In this document: one piece after another, positions 42,041-52,133 of the stretch | Numbering within the stretch: position 1 is the stretch's first letter | Layout of the letters: every line of letters begins with the position of its first letter | Origin: Rhynchopus sp. YZ270_cl-10 | Lineage: Eukaryota > Euglenozoa > Diplonemea > Diplonemida > Diplonemidae | NCBI GenBank assembly: GCA_964035575.1 | Contig: OZ037894.1 | Span: 682,001 to 746,000, forward strand | DNA: 64,000 nucleotides | Reading direction: 5' to 3' | Notes under the pieces: generated by a model | Database searches by the model: none | What the model saw: only the letters and a program-made list of their open reading frames with translations | Told to the model about the DNA's origin: nothing | Translations under genes and position numbers: made by a program

Positions 42041-42872
42041 GTTGGGACTGTGCGAGGCAGGTGTTTTTACACATCTTAGATGGTTTTTACCTGAAGAGGG
42101 TGTACAAAGGCACACTCTTGGTTGTAAATGGAGTGTGCTTCGGAGACTGGCCCATATGACCAGGCCTCTGAGGACCGTGAAATTTTTTTTCCCAATTTTT
42201 TTTTTATTTTTTATTTTCCCAAAAGAAGAAATCTTCTTTTTTTTTTTTTTTTTTTTTTCAGATTTTTTCAAAAAAAGAAGAAAAAAAAAAAAAATCTTCC
42301 TGGAAGAAACTGTGTTTGATACGAAAAAAAAACTGTATTTTTTTGTATTTTGAGACCCTGGAGTGGGTGGCGCTTTTTCCACTTCTCCTGAAAGATTGTT
42401 TCCACTCCCCTCCCGCGCATGACGTGGGCGGCGTTACCCCACTAAACAAAAAAAAGCACAACAGGAGATTCATCATTCAGGTGACATCTACCCCCCCTCA
42501 CACCACAGTTCTTTTAAGGGGTGACCAAGCCCATGAGTTCAGCTTGTCATCTTTCCAGATCGTTAAAAATAGGACCTCCTCCCCCTGTTTACCACCCGAT
42601 TTTGAAATTCAAAATATCTCGAATCGAAGCACATCTCCGGAAGTAGCAGCTCCCCCTCCTCCTTTTCCTTCCGAGAACAGAAATCATTCATAAAAAATGG
42701 TGTGGCTGAAAAAAGCCAACGCACCTTGACAAAAAAAAAAGCGGCCCTCCCTACCTACTTCCAAAGCGATGGTTGACACAGAACCAATACATTTCTTTTC
42801 AGAGTTTCTCCCCTTCCTCCTCCTCCTCCCCTCCTCCCTCCTCCTCCCTCACACACCACCCACCATCGCATC

Positions 42873-43475
42873 ATGGTTCTCTCCGACAGCGACCGTGCCT
42901 CAGCACGCCTTACCAACCTATTTCTCTGCCTCTGTGCCCTAGGGCTCATCGTCACTACGGTCACTACCACGGACGCACTGTGCAGCGTGACCTTCCAGGA
43001 AGTGACTGTCACCGTCGGGGTCTTCCGCATGTCTGACGACGGGGAGGTGACAAGCACAACGTATGGGGATCTGTCCGGCCCCTTTCGGGTTGCTCAGGGG
43101 ACGGGGGTCACCAGCGCTGTGTTGATTTTTTTGACAATGTGCTCGTTGGTGTCACATTACTATGCTGGGGTGGGGAAGCGGTGGGTGAAGTGGGTCTGCT
43201 CTGCAGCGATTGTGATGACCGCTATCTTCTGGGTGTCGTTGATTTCGGTGTACACACATAACTACGCGGAAGGGAACGGCGTTGTCAGTCTCTCGAAAAC
43301 AATGCACATCACGTACGGAATCTACATCAGCGTGCTCGCGATGGTCTTCATGATAGTCGTGCAAGTTGTCTTCTACATCTCGGAGAGGAAACCAAGCCCT
43401 GTGTCCTGCCCCGCATCCAACCCACCCCTCTACGGCGCTACCAACGCAAGGGAATCAGTGCCCGATGTTTACTAG
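42873..43475 (+). CDS. Four-TM membrane protein, amastin/claudin-like, paralogue 3
   Basis: 200 aa, start in ATCATGGTTCTC after a CTCCTCC-rich tract. TM1 LTNLFLCLCALGLIVTTVTT; loop ALCSVTFQEVTVTVGVFRMS; TM2 VTSAVLIFLTMCSLVSHYY; TM3 WVCSAAIVMTAIFWVSLISV; TM4 YGIYISVLAMVFMIVVQVVF; short Pro-rich tail. Closest to the gene at 37083; the 28153 gene is a longer relative. Two Cys in the TM1-side loop region could bridge. Codons are GC-richer than in the 37083 gene. Probable surface or endomembrane protein; function unknown. Confidence 0.75.
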   Translation: MVLSDSDRASARLTNLFLCLCALGLIVTTVTTTDALCSVTFQEVTVTVGVFRMSDDGEVTSTTYGDLSGPFRVAQGTGVTSAVLIFLTMCSLVSHYYAGVGKRWVKWVCSAAIVMTAIFWVSLISVYTHNYAEGNGVVSLSKTMHITYGIYISVLAMVFMIVVQVVFYISERKPSPVSCPASNPPLYGATNARESVPDVY

Positions 43476-43548
43476 ATTATTTTTGTTTTTTGTGTCCCGC
43501 CGGCAAGTCATTAGGTTTCCTTTTTACATCTACTGTTGTAGGCCATTT

Positions 43549-43622
43549 GCTTCCAGATGGCTGGCATCGTACGTAGGTCAGTCGGAGGTGTCTGCATCAG
43601 CAACCACAGCTTTTTTTTTTTT
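43549..43622 (+). repeat. Dispersed element family C, copy 3
   Basis: GCTTCCAGATGGCTGGCATC, GTACGTAGGTCAGTCGGAGG, TGTCTGCATCAGCAACC, then CACAGC and about 23 T. The 9-bp-TSD element lies just beyond the T run. Confidence 0.65.
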
Positions 43623-43642
43623 TTTTTTTTTTATTCCACTGG

Positions 43643-44467
43643 CAGGCCTTTTGCTAACCATCATGCCATCATGCCACGTTTTTGGGCGTTTTTTATTTTT
43701 TTTTTCCATCATGCCACCATCATGCCACGGGGGGTGGTGGGGCAAGGCTTTCGCTATCCATCACCTGGGGATTTCCCCCCAGATGGCATGATGGCATGAT
43801 GGCATGATGGCATGATGGCATGATGGCATGATGGCATGATGGCATGATGGCATGATGGCATGATGGCATGATGGCATGATGGCATGATGGCATGATGGCA
43901 TGATGGCATGATGGCATGATGGCATGATGGCATGATGGCATGATGGCATGATGGCATGATGGCATGATGGCACCTTAAAATTTTTCTGCTCGCTGCGCTC
44001 GCGGAGGTATACCTCAAAAAAATTTCCGCTCGCTTCGCTCGCGCTGTACGCCATTTTCTTCCTGCCTACGGTGCCATTTTACAATGTCTAAGGGGATTCC
44101 CTTGCATTTTGCAGTCAAAAATGAAACTTGACCCAAGCTGCAAAAATTTGACCATTTTTAGTTCAAAGTGACCCAACCATTGCAACAGCCCCTGCTTCTG
44201 GAAGACGTATTGATTTTGTACGGTTAGTGTACGTAAGGCGCAAGACCAAGCGCCGTTAATAAAGGATTAGATTCCGTTTTTTTGTTATCTCGCAAAGCTG
44301 ACCCTTCGCCTCTCCACCCTGTGGCTGGCAGGGAGGCGCGCGCGAAGCGCGCGACGACCGCTTTCACCAGGTGGGAAAGCTCGGAATGTACTTTTTTTCC
44401 AGGAAATTATTTTTTTTTGACCATCATGCCATTCAGGGGGAAAATCCCAAAGTTAGCAAAAGGCCTG
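43643..44467 (-). mobile_element. 825-bp non-autonomous TIR element with 9-bp target duplication, copy 2
   Basis: Same 16-bp ends as the copy at 30381, reversed. TTCCACTGG flanks both sides (43634-43642 and 44468-44476). It is longer because of more GCCATCAT units and about 40 extra bp near 44110-44170 (a GACCATTTTTAGTTC-containing stretch). Two copies with different perfect duplications show this family has transposed. Confidence 0.9.
43782..43972 (-). repeat. 8-bp minisatellite, about 23.9 units
   Basis: Array of GATGGCAT inside copy 2 of the element; it gives spurious MPSCHHAI repeat peptides on the minus strand. Confidence 0.92.
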
Positions 44468-44474
44468 TTCCACT

Positions 44475-44824
44475 GGGAAATAAAGTATACGAAGGATTTG
44501 GCACTTTTAGCGGGATTTTATTTAATGATAATTTCACGCTAAATTTTGGTACATGTAGGTAGTAGGGCTGGAGGGACCGTCCAGCCTTTTTTAGCCTCCC
44601 TCCAGCCTCCTCAATCCCGCCAGCCCCTCAGCGGGCCTATCTAGGGGTCCGCGGGACCCGGTAGCGCTGGCGGGAGGGTAATGAGAGCTTTTTTTTTTTT
44701 TTTTTTCACGCTCTTTTTTTTTTTTTTCCCTGAGAGCTTCCTGTGAGGACACATACTCGTTAGTTATTGCACAATAAATAAGTCACGCTAAAAGTGCCAA
44801 ATCCTTTCGTATACTTTATTTCCC
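44475..44824. mobile_element. 350-bp foldback element with about 39-bp TIRs
   Basis: The left arm GGGAAATAAAGTATACGAAG with GATTTGGCACTTTTAGCG pairs with the right arm CGCTAAAAGTGCCAAATCC with TTTCGTATACTTTATTTCCC, one base differing in length. The interior has a GGCTGGAGGGACCGTCCAGCC palindrome-like block, a GCGGGCC/GGGTCCGCGGGACC block and poly-T. No coding. Its left arm overlaps the last bases of the TTCCACTGG duplication, so the neighbouring element appears to have inserted at or beside its end. Confidence 0.75.
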
Positions 44825-44840
44825 GTGAAATAAAATTACG

Positions 44841-45006
44841 TATTCACCTCCTTTTAGCGGATTATTTTGCGATACTTCACTTATTTTTTTCCCAGGCTCG
44901 TGCACTCAATTTGCCTCGCTTCGCTCGGCAAATTAAGTAGCCCTCGCCTGGGAAAAAAATGCGTGAAGTTATCGCAAAATAAAACCCCGCTAAAAGGAGG
45001 TGAATA
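44841..45006. mobile_element. 166-bp foldback element
   Basis: TATTCACCTCCTTTTAGCGG, TTATTTTGCGATA, CTTCAC and TTTTTCCCAGGC all recur inverted on the right (GCCTGGGAAAAA, GTGAAG, TATCGCAAAATAA, CCGCTAAAAGGAGGTGAATA). The loop holds TTTGCCTCGCTTCGCTCGGC. TTTTAGCGG is shared with the arms of the neighbouring foldback, suggesting kinship. Confidence 0.75.
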
Positions 45007-46211
45007 AATAGTTATTTTTCCCGCAAAAAAGTCAAAAAACAGCCCAAAAACTGTATCAAAAAAACAGGGAATTTTTTGGATTTGGATTTCGGAATTTGGC
45101 CAAAAAGGGTCGGATTTAGAGATATCCTTGAAGATTTTGTAAAATGATGGGTGCATTATGTTTAGAGAATAGCTTCGCTTTTTAGTAGGGAAGGGAGAAA
45201 AAAAAAGGGGAGAGTAATATGCCTTAGATGATGATTTTTTTTAGAGAGTGCTTGTCGGAAAAACGGTCTTTCAGAACGTTTTATCAAATAACGTTATCCC
45301 CGCCGCGTTTTTGGCATTTTAAAAGTTGCCCGAATAAGTTATTTTGGACTTATGATGGAAGTGTCTATTTCCATACTTTTAATTTTTTTTTCAATTTTCA
45401 CAGTTTTCTTTTTCCTCCTGTTTTTTGCAAATGCATTTCTACTACGAGGTGAGGAGGTCGGGTGTGCCTGAGTCCAGGAAGTTTCGCGTCACAGAATAAC
45501 GCGGCTACCCTTTCCTTCCCTCCTCGTACACACTGCCTCTTTCTCGGCTTGCGGCTGGTGTAACAAAAAACCCTATTTTTCAGTACCACAAACTGTGGTA
45601 TTTTGTATTTTTTTTTTGTACTGAGTATGCAAATACGTCTGGAAATGAAAGACGCGCTTCTTCGGTTGTCATGAGTGAGTCTTACCGTCTCCCCCTTCCC
45701 CTCTTGTGCTCCACCTCTCCCCAGCACTTAAGGATGCGGGGTTTCGGGGGTCTTTGGGACTGTTGGCTGGGTTTGGAAAAAAAAATGGATGCGATCAACA
45801 AACAATAAACAACGAATAAAGAAGGGGGTATTTCATGTTGCACCTTTTTCGACGTCTTTTTTTATTTTTTTTTTGTTGTGCCGCACTCCACCCACTTAGT
45901 AAGTCCTTCTTTCGGATAACGTGTCCTGATCTTCACACTGCTTTAATGACTTCCGCACTTTATAGTACACTTCGCTGGAGTACAGACCGTCACGAATATA
46001 TATTTTTGCAGGTTTGGGTACCCAAGACCCATAATGATGCGCATTATTAGCTGTTTTCATTCGGTTGGGTTGTGAAATACAGTGCTTCAACCGTGAATAA
46101 AAAGTCATAATCAAATGAATTCATGTACGTACAGGTGGAAGTGAAATACAGACTAATATAATCACGCCAACATTATACAGGATTAAAGTCAGAAGTGTTG
46201 AACCATCCACC

Positions 46212-48286
46212 ATGCTCCCACGCTGGCTGGAAAGCCGTGTGTCCCTTGATGGGACGTTGTGCAAGAAGGAGTACCGGAAGCGTGCTTTGTTCCTCGCGAT
46301 GAATGTCTGTGTGACGTGCGCGCTGGCGTCTACAGCTGCTCTGGACAGGGAATATTACGTTTCTGTGCCGATTCTGATGATAGCGTTTGTCTGTTCGTTT
46401 ACGACAGCGATGTTGAGCATGTATGTGATTCTTGCTAAGCAGAAGCTGACGACAGCGATTATCGTTGCCGTTGCGGGCGTACATTCGGTTGCAACGTTCA
46501 TGTACGACCTGCACTTTCGTACGATTAAGCACGACGCCCACTGGGTGACGCAGGTGCTCGTGGTGGACTTTCTGCTGGTGATGCAGGTGCCTGCGCGCTA
46601 TACATTTGCAGTCATTGTGACAACGTGTGTGTGGCTCGTCGTCATGACGCTTGAGGAAACGTTCCGCTTTGGCCTCTTGGACCTCTCCGTCCTGCGCCCA
46701 CAGGAAGGTGATCTCGGCAGACGCAACATCCTCCTGAAGACCGTCGACTGCACCGACCTGCCCTGTCCGTCTGCAGACAGAATGGTACCGCTGGTTGGTT
46801 CACTTAACGTCTTCATTCTTGACTTCATCGCGACACGTGGGTTTGCACGTGGCATCCTGAAGGAGCAGGCGATAATGCAGCACACCATCGCCACAGTGCA
46901 AGACATAGCGACACTCCTGGCTAGCTACGACGTGGAGGGGGTGGCGGAGCTGCTGGAGGAACATGGTGGTGAGCTGCCTGAGGGGATGACGGCAGCACTG
47001 CGGAGGCTGGAGCAGAACCTGCGTGTGTACAGAGCATACCTCCCTGCTGCACTGTTTGAGGAAGAGGTACACGGTGTGCAGCACACGTCAGTGGCACCAC
47101 CCGGACTTGACAGCGAGACAGCAACAATTGTGTTCACAGACATCCGTGCGTCGACATCGATCTGGGAGAGCGCACCCGACGGGATGCGTGCTGGTCTGAA
47201 GATCCACAACCGTGTGATGCGTGAGGTGATGCAAGTGTTTGGTGGGTACGAGGTGAAGACGATAGGTGACGCCTTTATGGTTGCCTTTGAAACAACGGCA
47301 CACGGGGTGAGCTTTGGTTTGCAGGTGCATGAGAAGTTGCGGGAAGCGGACTGGCCTGCTTCGCTGCTTGAGAATGCACCCATCTGCACACCACAAGACT
47401 CGCTTTGGAGTGGTCTCACTGTGCGTATCGGTGTGAACACCGGTCCTGTGGCCGTGGAGAAGAACCACTCACTGGACGGACCGACTACTTCGGACACACT
47501 GTCAACGTTGCGTCACGGCTTGAGAGCACATGCACGCCTGGTGCTGTTGCTGTGCCCTCAGACCTGTGGACGTCTGAGTGCGGGACGTGCAATGGTGTTG
47601 TGGGTGAGACAGCAGCACTTGACCTGAAGGGCATATCCGGCAAGACGTTCGTGTGCTGCGTGTGGCCTGTGTCACTTGGCAGGCGTCAGAAGAGCCCCCT
47701 CCGTGAACGTGTTGCAGTCAGGTCAAGGTCGTCATGTGCCTCAACAACTCCGTCAAGCCTGGAGTCTCCTTCGGCCATGACACAATGTGCACCACAGGTT
47801 ACCGGCACTGTTGGTGTCGCTGAGTTTGCTGTCCGAGAAGGGGACAATGCTGCGCTGGCCATTATGAGCAACGTGCTCTCCACACTGACTGTCTCACTGG
47901 CGCAGAGTGGTGGGAGTGTGGTGACCCTCCTTGGCACCCACATCTGTTTGTCATGGAACGTGACGCGGTCAGCGCCTGCACACATGGAGAATGCGATCCG
48001 TTTTGCACAGCGCATGGGAATGAGGTCGATTCTGAACGGTGCCGGGCTTGCAAGCGGGCTTCTCCGACACGGGGATGTGGGTGCACACAAGCAGCGCTTT
48101 GTGACTGTCATGGGGCGGTGTGTGCGACGCGGCTGGACGCTGTGCGAGCTTGCTGTGCACGACAGTGTCGAATGTTTGTTCGAGCCTCCCGATGATACAA
48201 CACCGCTGTCTGCACTTGAGAATGTTCTCATTCCATACAAAGGGTGTTACAGTGTGGTGATGGAGGGCAGGGACAACGTGCTTTAG
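46212..48286 (+). CDS. Membrane adenylate cyclase, class III, with an apparent frameshift
   Basis: Start in CACCATGCTCCC. Residues 27-150 hold several membrane helices; residues 265-285 (LRVYRAYLPAALFEEE) are the usual linker; the cyclase domain starts at about 300. Metal-binding Asp310 is in IVFTDIRAS and Asp353 in KTIGDAF. The adenine-selecting pair is Lys349 (EVKTIGD) and the Asp of TDYFGHTVN, so cAMP rather than cGMP is expected. Near 47465 the domain moves from the frame ending VAVEKNH to the one giving LTGRTDYFGHTVNVASRLES; a single base missing from a CC run would account for it. The second frame continues to TGA at 48284 and includes a diverged second cyclase-like domain (VGVAEFAV...GGSVVTLLGTHICLSW...) lacking the metal residues. 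Either a sequencing error, a recent break, or rarely a -1 frameshift site. Confidence 0.8.
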
Positions 48287-48522
48287 TCCACACACTCTTT
48301 GCTTTACAGCACAGGGCACCCCCTCGAACACCCCCTCTCAATGCGGACACACCAAACCCCCCCACAAACCCTATTGAACTACTCCCCCTAATTCAAACCC
48401 ACCACCCCTCATCCCCCACAGAGTCAACACCCCCGCACCCCGCACCCCCTCTTACTCATGCACAAATTCTGAATATTTGTGTATTTTTTTAACAGCTTTC
48501 TTTTCTCCCTCCCCCCCTCCAA

Positions 48523-51500
48523 ATGTTCACAAGCTTTCGTACCACCATAGGAGCTTTGTTTGCATGCCTCTTCATCCGCTGCCATGGTGAGGAGGAGAGT
48601 TCTTCTACACGATGGATGCTTCATTTGGAGAGCCGCATGACGTTACAATGGGTACTAGATATGCAGACACAGATTGCAGAAGACGCCATTTGTACCGCAC
48701 CAAGGGACCGCACGATCTGTCACACAGAAGCGACAAAGCCGTGCACCACCGACATGATCGTTCTTCAATGCGGCGCTCTCCTTCCCCCTTACGTCCCTGA
48801 CACCACCACAGCCTCCGCACACCAATTCCTCCGTGGTGTCTTACCAAACAAACACCACACCCTACACCTCCCCCTCCGTGCCGTCTCTCGAGATTTCACC
48901 TTCAATAGAACCCTCAAGGCTTTTTCTCATCCACAGGCTGCGGTAGATGTCTTGCGTACCCTGAAGGTGGATACACTGTTCTGGGAAAAGGAGAATGTGA
49001 GGGGTGAAGGGGTGAAGGTCGCGATATTTGATACCGGTATCGCGCAGAAGCATCGGCATTTTAATGGGGCGAGCATCCCGCTTTGCGTCGATTATACTGC
49101 GTCCAAGACGTGCGAGGATGGGTTTGGGCATGGGACCTTCGTTGCAGGGCTGGTTGGGTCGCAGAACGACTGTCTCGGACTCTCTCCACGGGCTGACATA
49201 TACGTCTTCAAGGTCTTCACAGACCAACAGGTTTCTTATACATCCTGGTTTATTGACGCATTTAACCATGCAATCGACCTAGAAGTTGACGTCCTCAACC
49301 TCTCCATTGGAGGACCCGACTATATGGACCGTCCATTTACCGACAAAGTCCGTGAAGCTGTTGCGAACGGAATTTCGGTAATCTCTGCAATCGGAAACGA
49401 TGGGCCCACATACGGTACGGTCAACAACCCAGCGGATATGCTTGAAGTGATTGGGGTCGGTGCTGCCACCAGATCGAAACGGGTGGCTTCGTTTTCCTCC
49501 AGAGGGATGACTACATGGGAGTTGCCTCAAGGGTACGGTAGGCCCAAACCGGACCTTCTGACGTATGGTGAAAACCTTCGTTCGGTTCTTTCAACCGGAG
49601 GGTGCACAGAGCTGAGTGGGTCTTCTGTTGCTTCCCCAGCAGTTGCCGCAGTATCCGCCCAGGTGGTCTCATATTTGAAGAAAAAATCCCTAAAGGTGAA
49701 CCCCGCGCTTCTCAAGAAAATCCTGACCTCCGCCTCCCTCCTCCTCCCCAAAACCTCCATCTACGAGCAAGGCGCAGGTCTTCTTGCAGTACCAGAAGTG
49801 ATACCGTTCATTAACAAATGCCTGGAAAAGGGCGAGGACCGGTTGTACGACCCAGTTTTTCTCCCTGCGACTCTTCGTCTCTATGACTGCGACGTTTTTT
49901 CTCCATTATGCCATCATAGTGTGTACTACACCGCCGTTCCTGTGGTAGTAAATTTAACGGTGATCAACCCGACTTCTTTGGTTTCGCGTATTGTGAAGAC
50001 CTCTTGGGAATTGGATGAAGTGACGTTTTGTGAGTCATCTGTACCACGACCGCATCCTTTGAGGGAAACACCCCCACCTGGAAATGCATCTACTACTACG
50101 TCTGCAGGAAACGACATTGAACGGCGTTTTTTTGAAGATGAATTAGAGGTTTCTGTAGACGGACCGCCAACAATTTACCCCTATTTCGGCTGGTCATCCT
50201 TTGCACTGAGCATCAACGACGATATCACAAAGCTTTTAAAACTCCGAAACAAACCCACCTCCTCATTCTCGAGTCTCTCCTACATCGTCTCTGGTACTCT
50301 CACCTCTGTGTTGGAGGTGTCTGGAGGAGGGGCAGAGGAAAGCAAACGGTACGAATTTTCCTGCGAAATTTCGGTTCGGGTTATAGCACGGCCCAAGGCG
50401 GAGACGAGGGTTCTGTGGGATGTGTATCATTCACTGCAATACCCCCCGGTTTACGTTGCGAGAGACGACCTGGTACGACGAAGCGATGTGCTTGATTGGA
50501 ACGGCGACCACCCTCATACCAACTTTCTTGACGCTTTTTTACATATTTCAGCGCTAGGTTATCACGTAGATCTCTTAAGCGATCCGTTTACAAGCTTTGA
50601 CGCAGCGCTATACAAAACCCTTCTCCTCGCGGACCCAGAAGAAGAATTTTCTGAGGATGAAAAAAGTAAACTCAAGCATGATGTCCTCAAAAAAGGCCTT
50701 TCTGTTGTCATCTTTGCCGACTGGTATAACGAAGCGCTCATGAAAGAAGCGAATTTTGTCGACGAAAACACAAAGGAGCTATGGATGCCTGTTGTCGGTG
50801 GGGCAAACATCCCTGCCATAAACGACCTACTAGAGCCATTCGACATAGCGCTGTCGTCCTCCGTCTGGGAAGGCACGGCGCGCATCTCAGATGCGTTAGA
50901 GGTTGTCTACAAAACAGGTGCATCGCTGCTAAGCTTCCCCACCGGAGGTCAGGTCTTCTTCTCGACAACACCACTCAACGATATGGTACAGGCGTCGACT
51001 CTGCGTAAAAAAAGCAAGAAAAACTACGGAAAGCGGGTCATGGTCAAAAATGTGCCAATTCTTGGAATCACCGACTACCACAGCGGAGCACGAATCGCGG
51101 TCTTTGGAGACTCTGGGTGTATCGATTCCTCGCATTTAGGGGGGAATTTCTGTGGGGATTTGCTGCAATCCTTGCTTCTTTGGGGGTCCACCGGGCAATA
51201 TTCAGAACTTCTTAAAACTTCGCCGAGCATTGCATTGCACCAAGATGCACGACTCTCCGGAGCACCTTGGGAGGACCCGGTAGGAGAGCGTCCTAATCGC
51301 ACACCACGTATCAAAAGCATTTCTCACGCTCTGCATGGTGCGAACGATCGTCGTGGCGATGCGCATGATGCATTGCAGATAGCAGGCGTAGCGAGGCATA
51401 CTCCAAGGAAGTTGGGTCTGCCGTTTGTCAGCGCAAAGCCACAGAAAGAGGAGAAAAAGAAGAAAAAAAATGACGAAGAAGGGGTCCCCAAGGCAAAGAC

Positions 51501-51822
51501 AGTGCCATTGAGCGGAATACCTGTGGAGAAGGGGGGGAAGCATTCAGTGAAGAGACGACGTACCTGGGAGGATGAGGAGGATGCAGGGGAGTTCGCGCAG
51601 CGTGCAACACCTGGCTCGCACGCCCCGCTGCCCTATCTTAATAGTGGGGACGACGTTGTGACGGTGCCCGTCAGCCACACTGTGATCATGCTGTACTACC
51701 GCTGGTACCTCATCGCGTTAGTTCTCATCATCATCTTTGCGGTCCGCTTTGTCTGTCCCAAGCGACGCCGTGGGGGGAGAAGGCTGGGAGGATGGACTAA
51801 ACGCTCCACCCTCCCCCTCTAA
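48523..51822 (+). CDS. Site-1 protease (SKI-1/MBTPS1)-like subtilase
   Basis: 1099 aa, single exon, start in CAAATGTTCACAAG after a C/T-rich tract. Signal peptide 1-22, prodomain to about 150, then a family S8 serine protease. The catalytic triad is complete: Asp170 (VAIFDTGI), His203 (GFGHGTFVAG), Ser368 (SGSSVASP), with oxyanion Asn292 (AIGNDGP). Long region 400-1000, a Lys-rich luminal or linker segment, one membrane segment at about 1058-1077 and a short basic tail (CPKRRRGGRR). Length and layout match site-1 protease (about 1050 aa), which cuts membrane-bound transcription factors and other cargo in the Golgi. Autocleavage sites in the prodomain are not assigned. No introns or breaks seen. 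Confidence 0.88.
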   Translation: MFTSFRTTIGALFACLFIRCHGEEESSSTRWMLHLESRMTLQWVLDMQTQIAEDAICTAPRDRTICHTEATKPCTTDMIVLQCGALLPPYVPDTTTASAHQFLRGVLPNKHHTLHLPLRAVSRDFTFNRTLKAFSHPQAAVDVLRTLKVDTLFWEKENVRGEGVKVAIFDTGIAQKHRHFNGASIPLCVDYTASKTCEDGFGHGTFVAGLVGSQNDCLGLSPRADIYVFKVFTDQQVSYTSWFIDAFNHAIDLEVDVLNLSIGGPDYMDRPFTDKVREAVANGISVISAIGNDGPTYGTVNNPADMLEVIGVGAATRSKRVASFSSRGMTTWELPQGYGRPKPDLLTYGENLRSVLSTGGCTELSGSSVASPAVAAVSAQVVSYLKKKSLKVNPALLKKILTSASLLLPKTSIYEQGAGLLAVPEVIPFINKCLEKGEDRLYDPVFLPATLRLYDCDVFSPLCHHSVYYTAVPVVVNLTVINPTSLVSRIVKTSWELDEVTFCESSVPRPHPLRETPPPGNASTTTSAGNDIERRFFEDELEVSVDGPPTIYPYFGWSSFALSINDDITKLLKLRNKPTSSFSSLSYIVSGTLTSVLEVSGGGAEESKRYEFSCEISVRVIARPKAETRVLWDVYHSLQYPPVYVARDDLVRRSDVLDWNGDHPHTNFLDAFLHISALGYHVDLLSDPFTSFDAALYKTLLLADPEEEFSEDEKSKLKHDVLKKGLSVVIFADWYNEALMKEANFVDENTKELWMPVVGGANIPAINDLLEPFDIALSSSVWEGTARISDALEVVYKTGASLLSFPTGGQVFFSTTPLNDMVQASTLRKKSKKNYGKRVMVKNVPILGITDYHSGARIAVFGDSGCIDSSHLGGNFCGDLLQSLLLWGSTGQYSELLKTSPSIALHQDARLSGAPWEDPVGERPNRTPRIKSISHALHGANDRRGDAHDALQIAGVARHTPRKLGLPFVSAKPQKEEKKKKKNDEEGVPKAKTVPLSGIPVEKGGKHSVKRRRTWEDEEDAGEFAQRATPGSHAPLPYLNSGDDVVTVPVSHTVIMLYYRWYLIALVLIIIFAVRFVCPKRRRGGRRLGGWTKRSTLPL

Positions 51823-52133
51823 ACTTTTGAGTAGATTCTTTTCGCCTTTGGAGAGTCCAAAGAAATAATTAAAAGGAATTCCTCCCCATTTTTTTCCCCT
51901 CCACCAAAACTTTCATCAAAAACAGATACACATTACACAAAAGGAGGCTTTTTCTTCTCCTCTTTTTTTTCCCAACTCTCTTTTTAGGTAACTAAACGTC
52001 ATTAGCTCCACCTCCTTCATCTCGCCATAACCTTTCTCTTTAAGGCCTAACTAGTACGATACGGTGCGTATCTTCTAACTTTATTCATTTTTTGTATTTA
52101 TTTTTTAAATTCTTTCAAGCAAACGAACCAAGA
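51823..52133. other. Intergenic
   Basis: A family A-like piece at 51988-52032 (AGGTAACTAAACGTCATTAG then CTTCATCTCGCCATAACC) and T-rich sequence ending at the next start. Confidence 0.45.

Larger units (their letters stand above)
37686..42872. other. Long intergenic region
   Basis: No convincing gene. Contains an inverted repeat at 37817-37852 (GACTCTGGGC...GCCCAGAGTC), a micro-hairpin (38268), a 7-bp minisatellite (38474), three TA-MITE copies, family A copies (40662, 41587 and weaker ones at 39850 and 39931), a GC-hairpin module (41697) and family A-like sequence at 42515. 40060-40580 and 42360-42870 show nothing further. Confidence 0.6.
43476..46211. other. Intergenic with adjacent transposable elements
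   Basis: Family C (43549), then the 9-bp-TSD element, then two foldbacks back to back (44475-44824 and 44841-45006). From 45010 to 46211 I see AT-rich sequence with no gene and no repeat I recognise. Confidence 0.6.

Noticed and set aside
45398-45727. Minus-strand 109-aa frame
   Set aside because: Basic low-complexity composition, no motif, no flanking exon signals.
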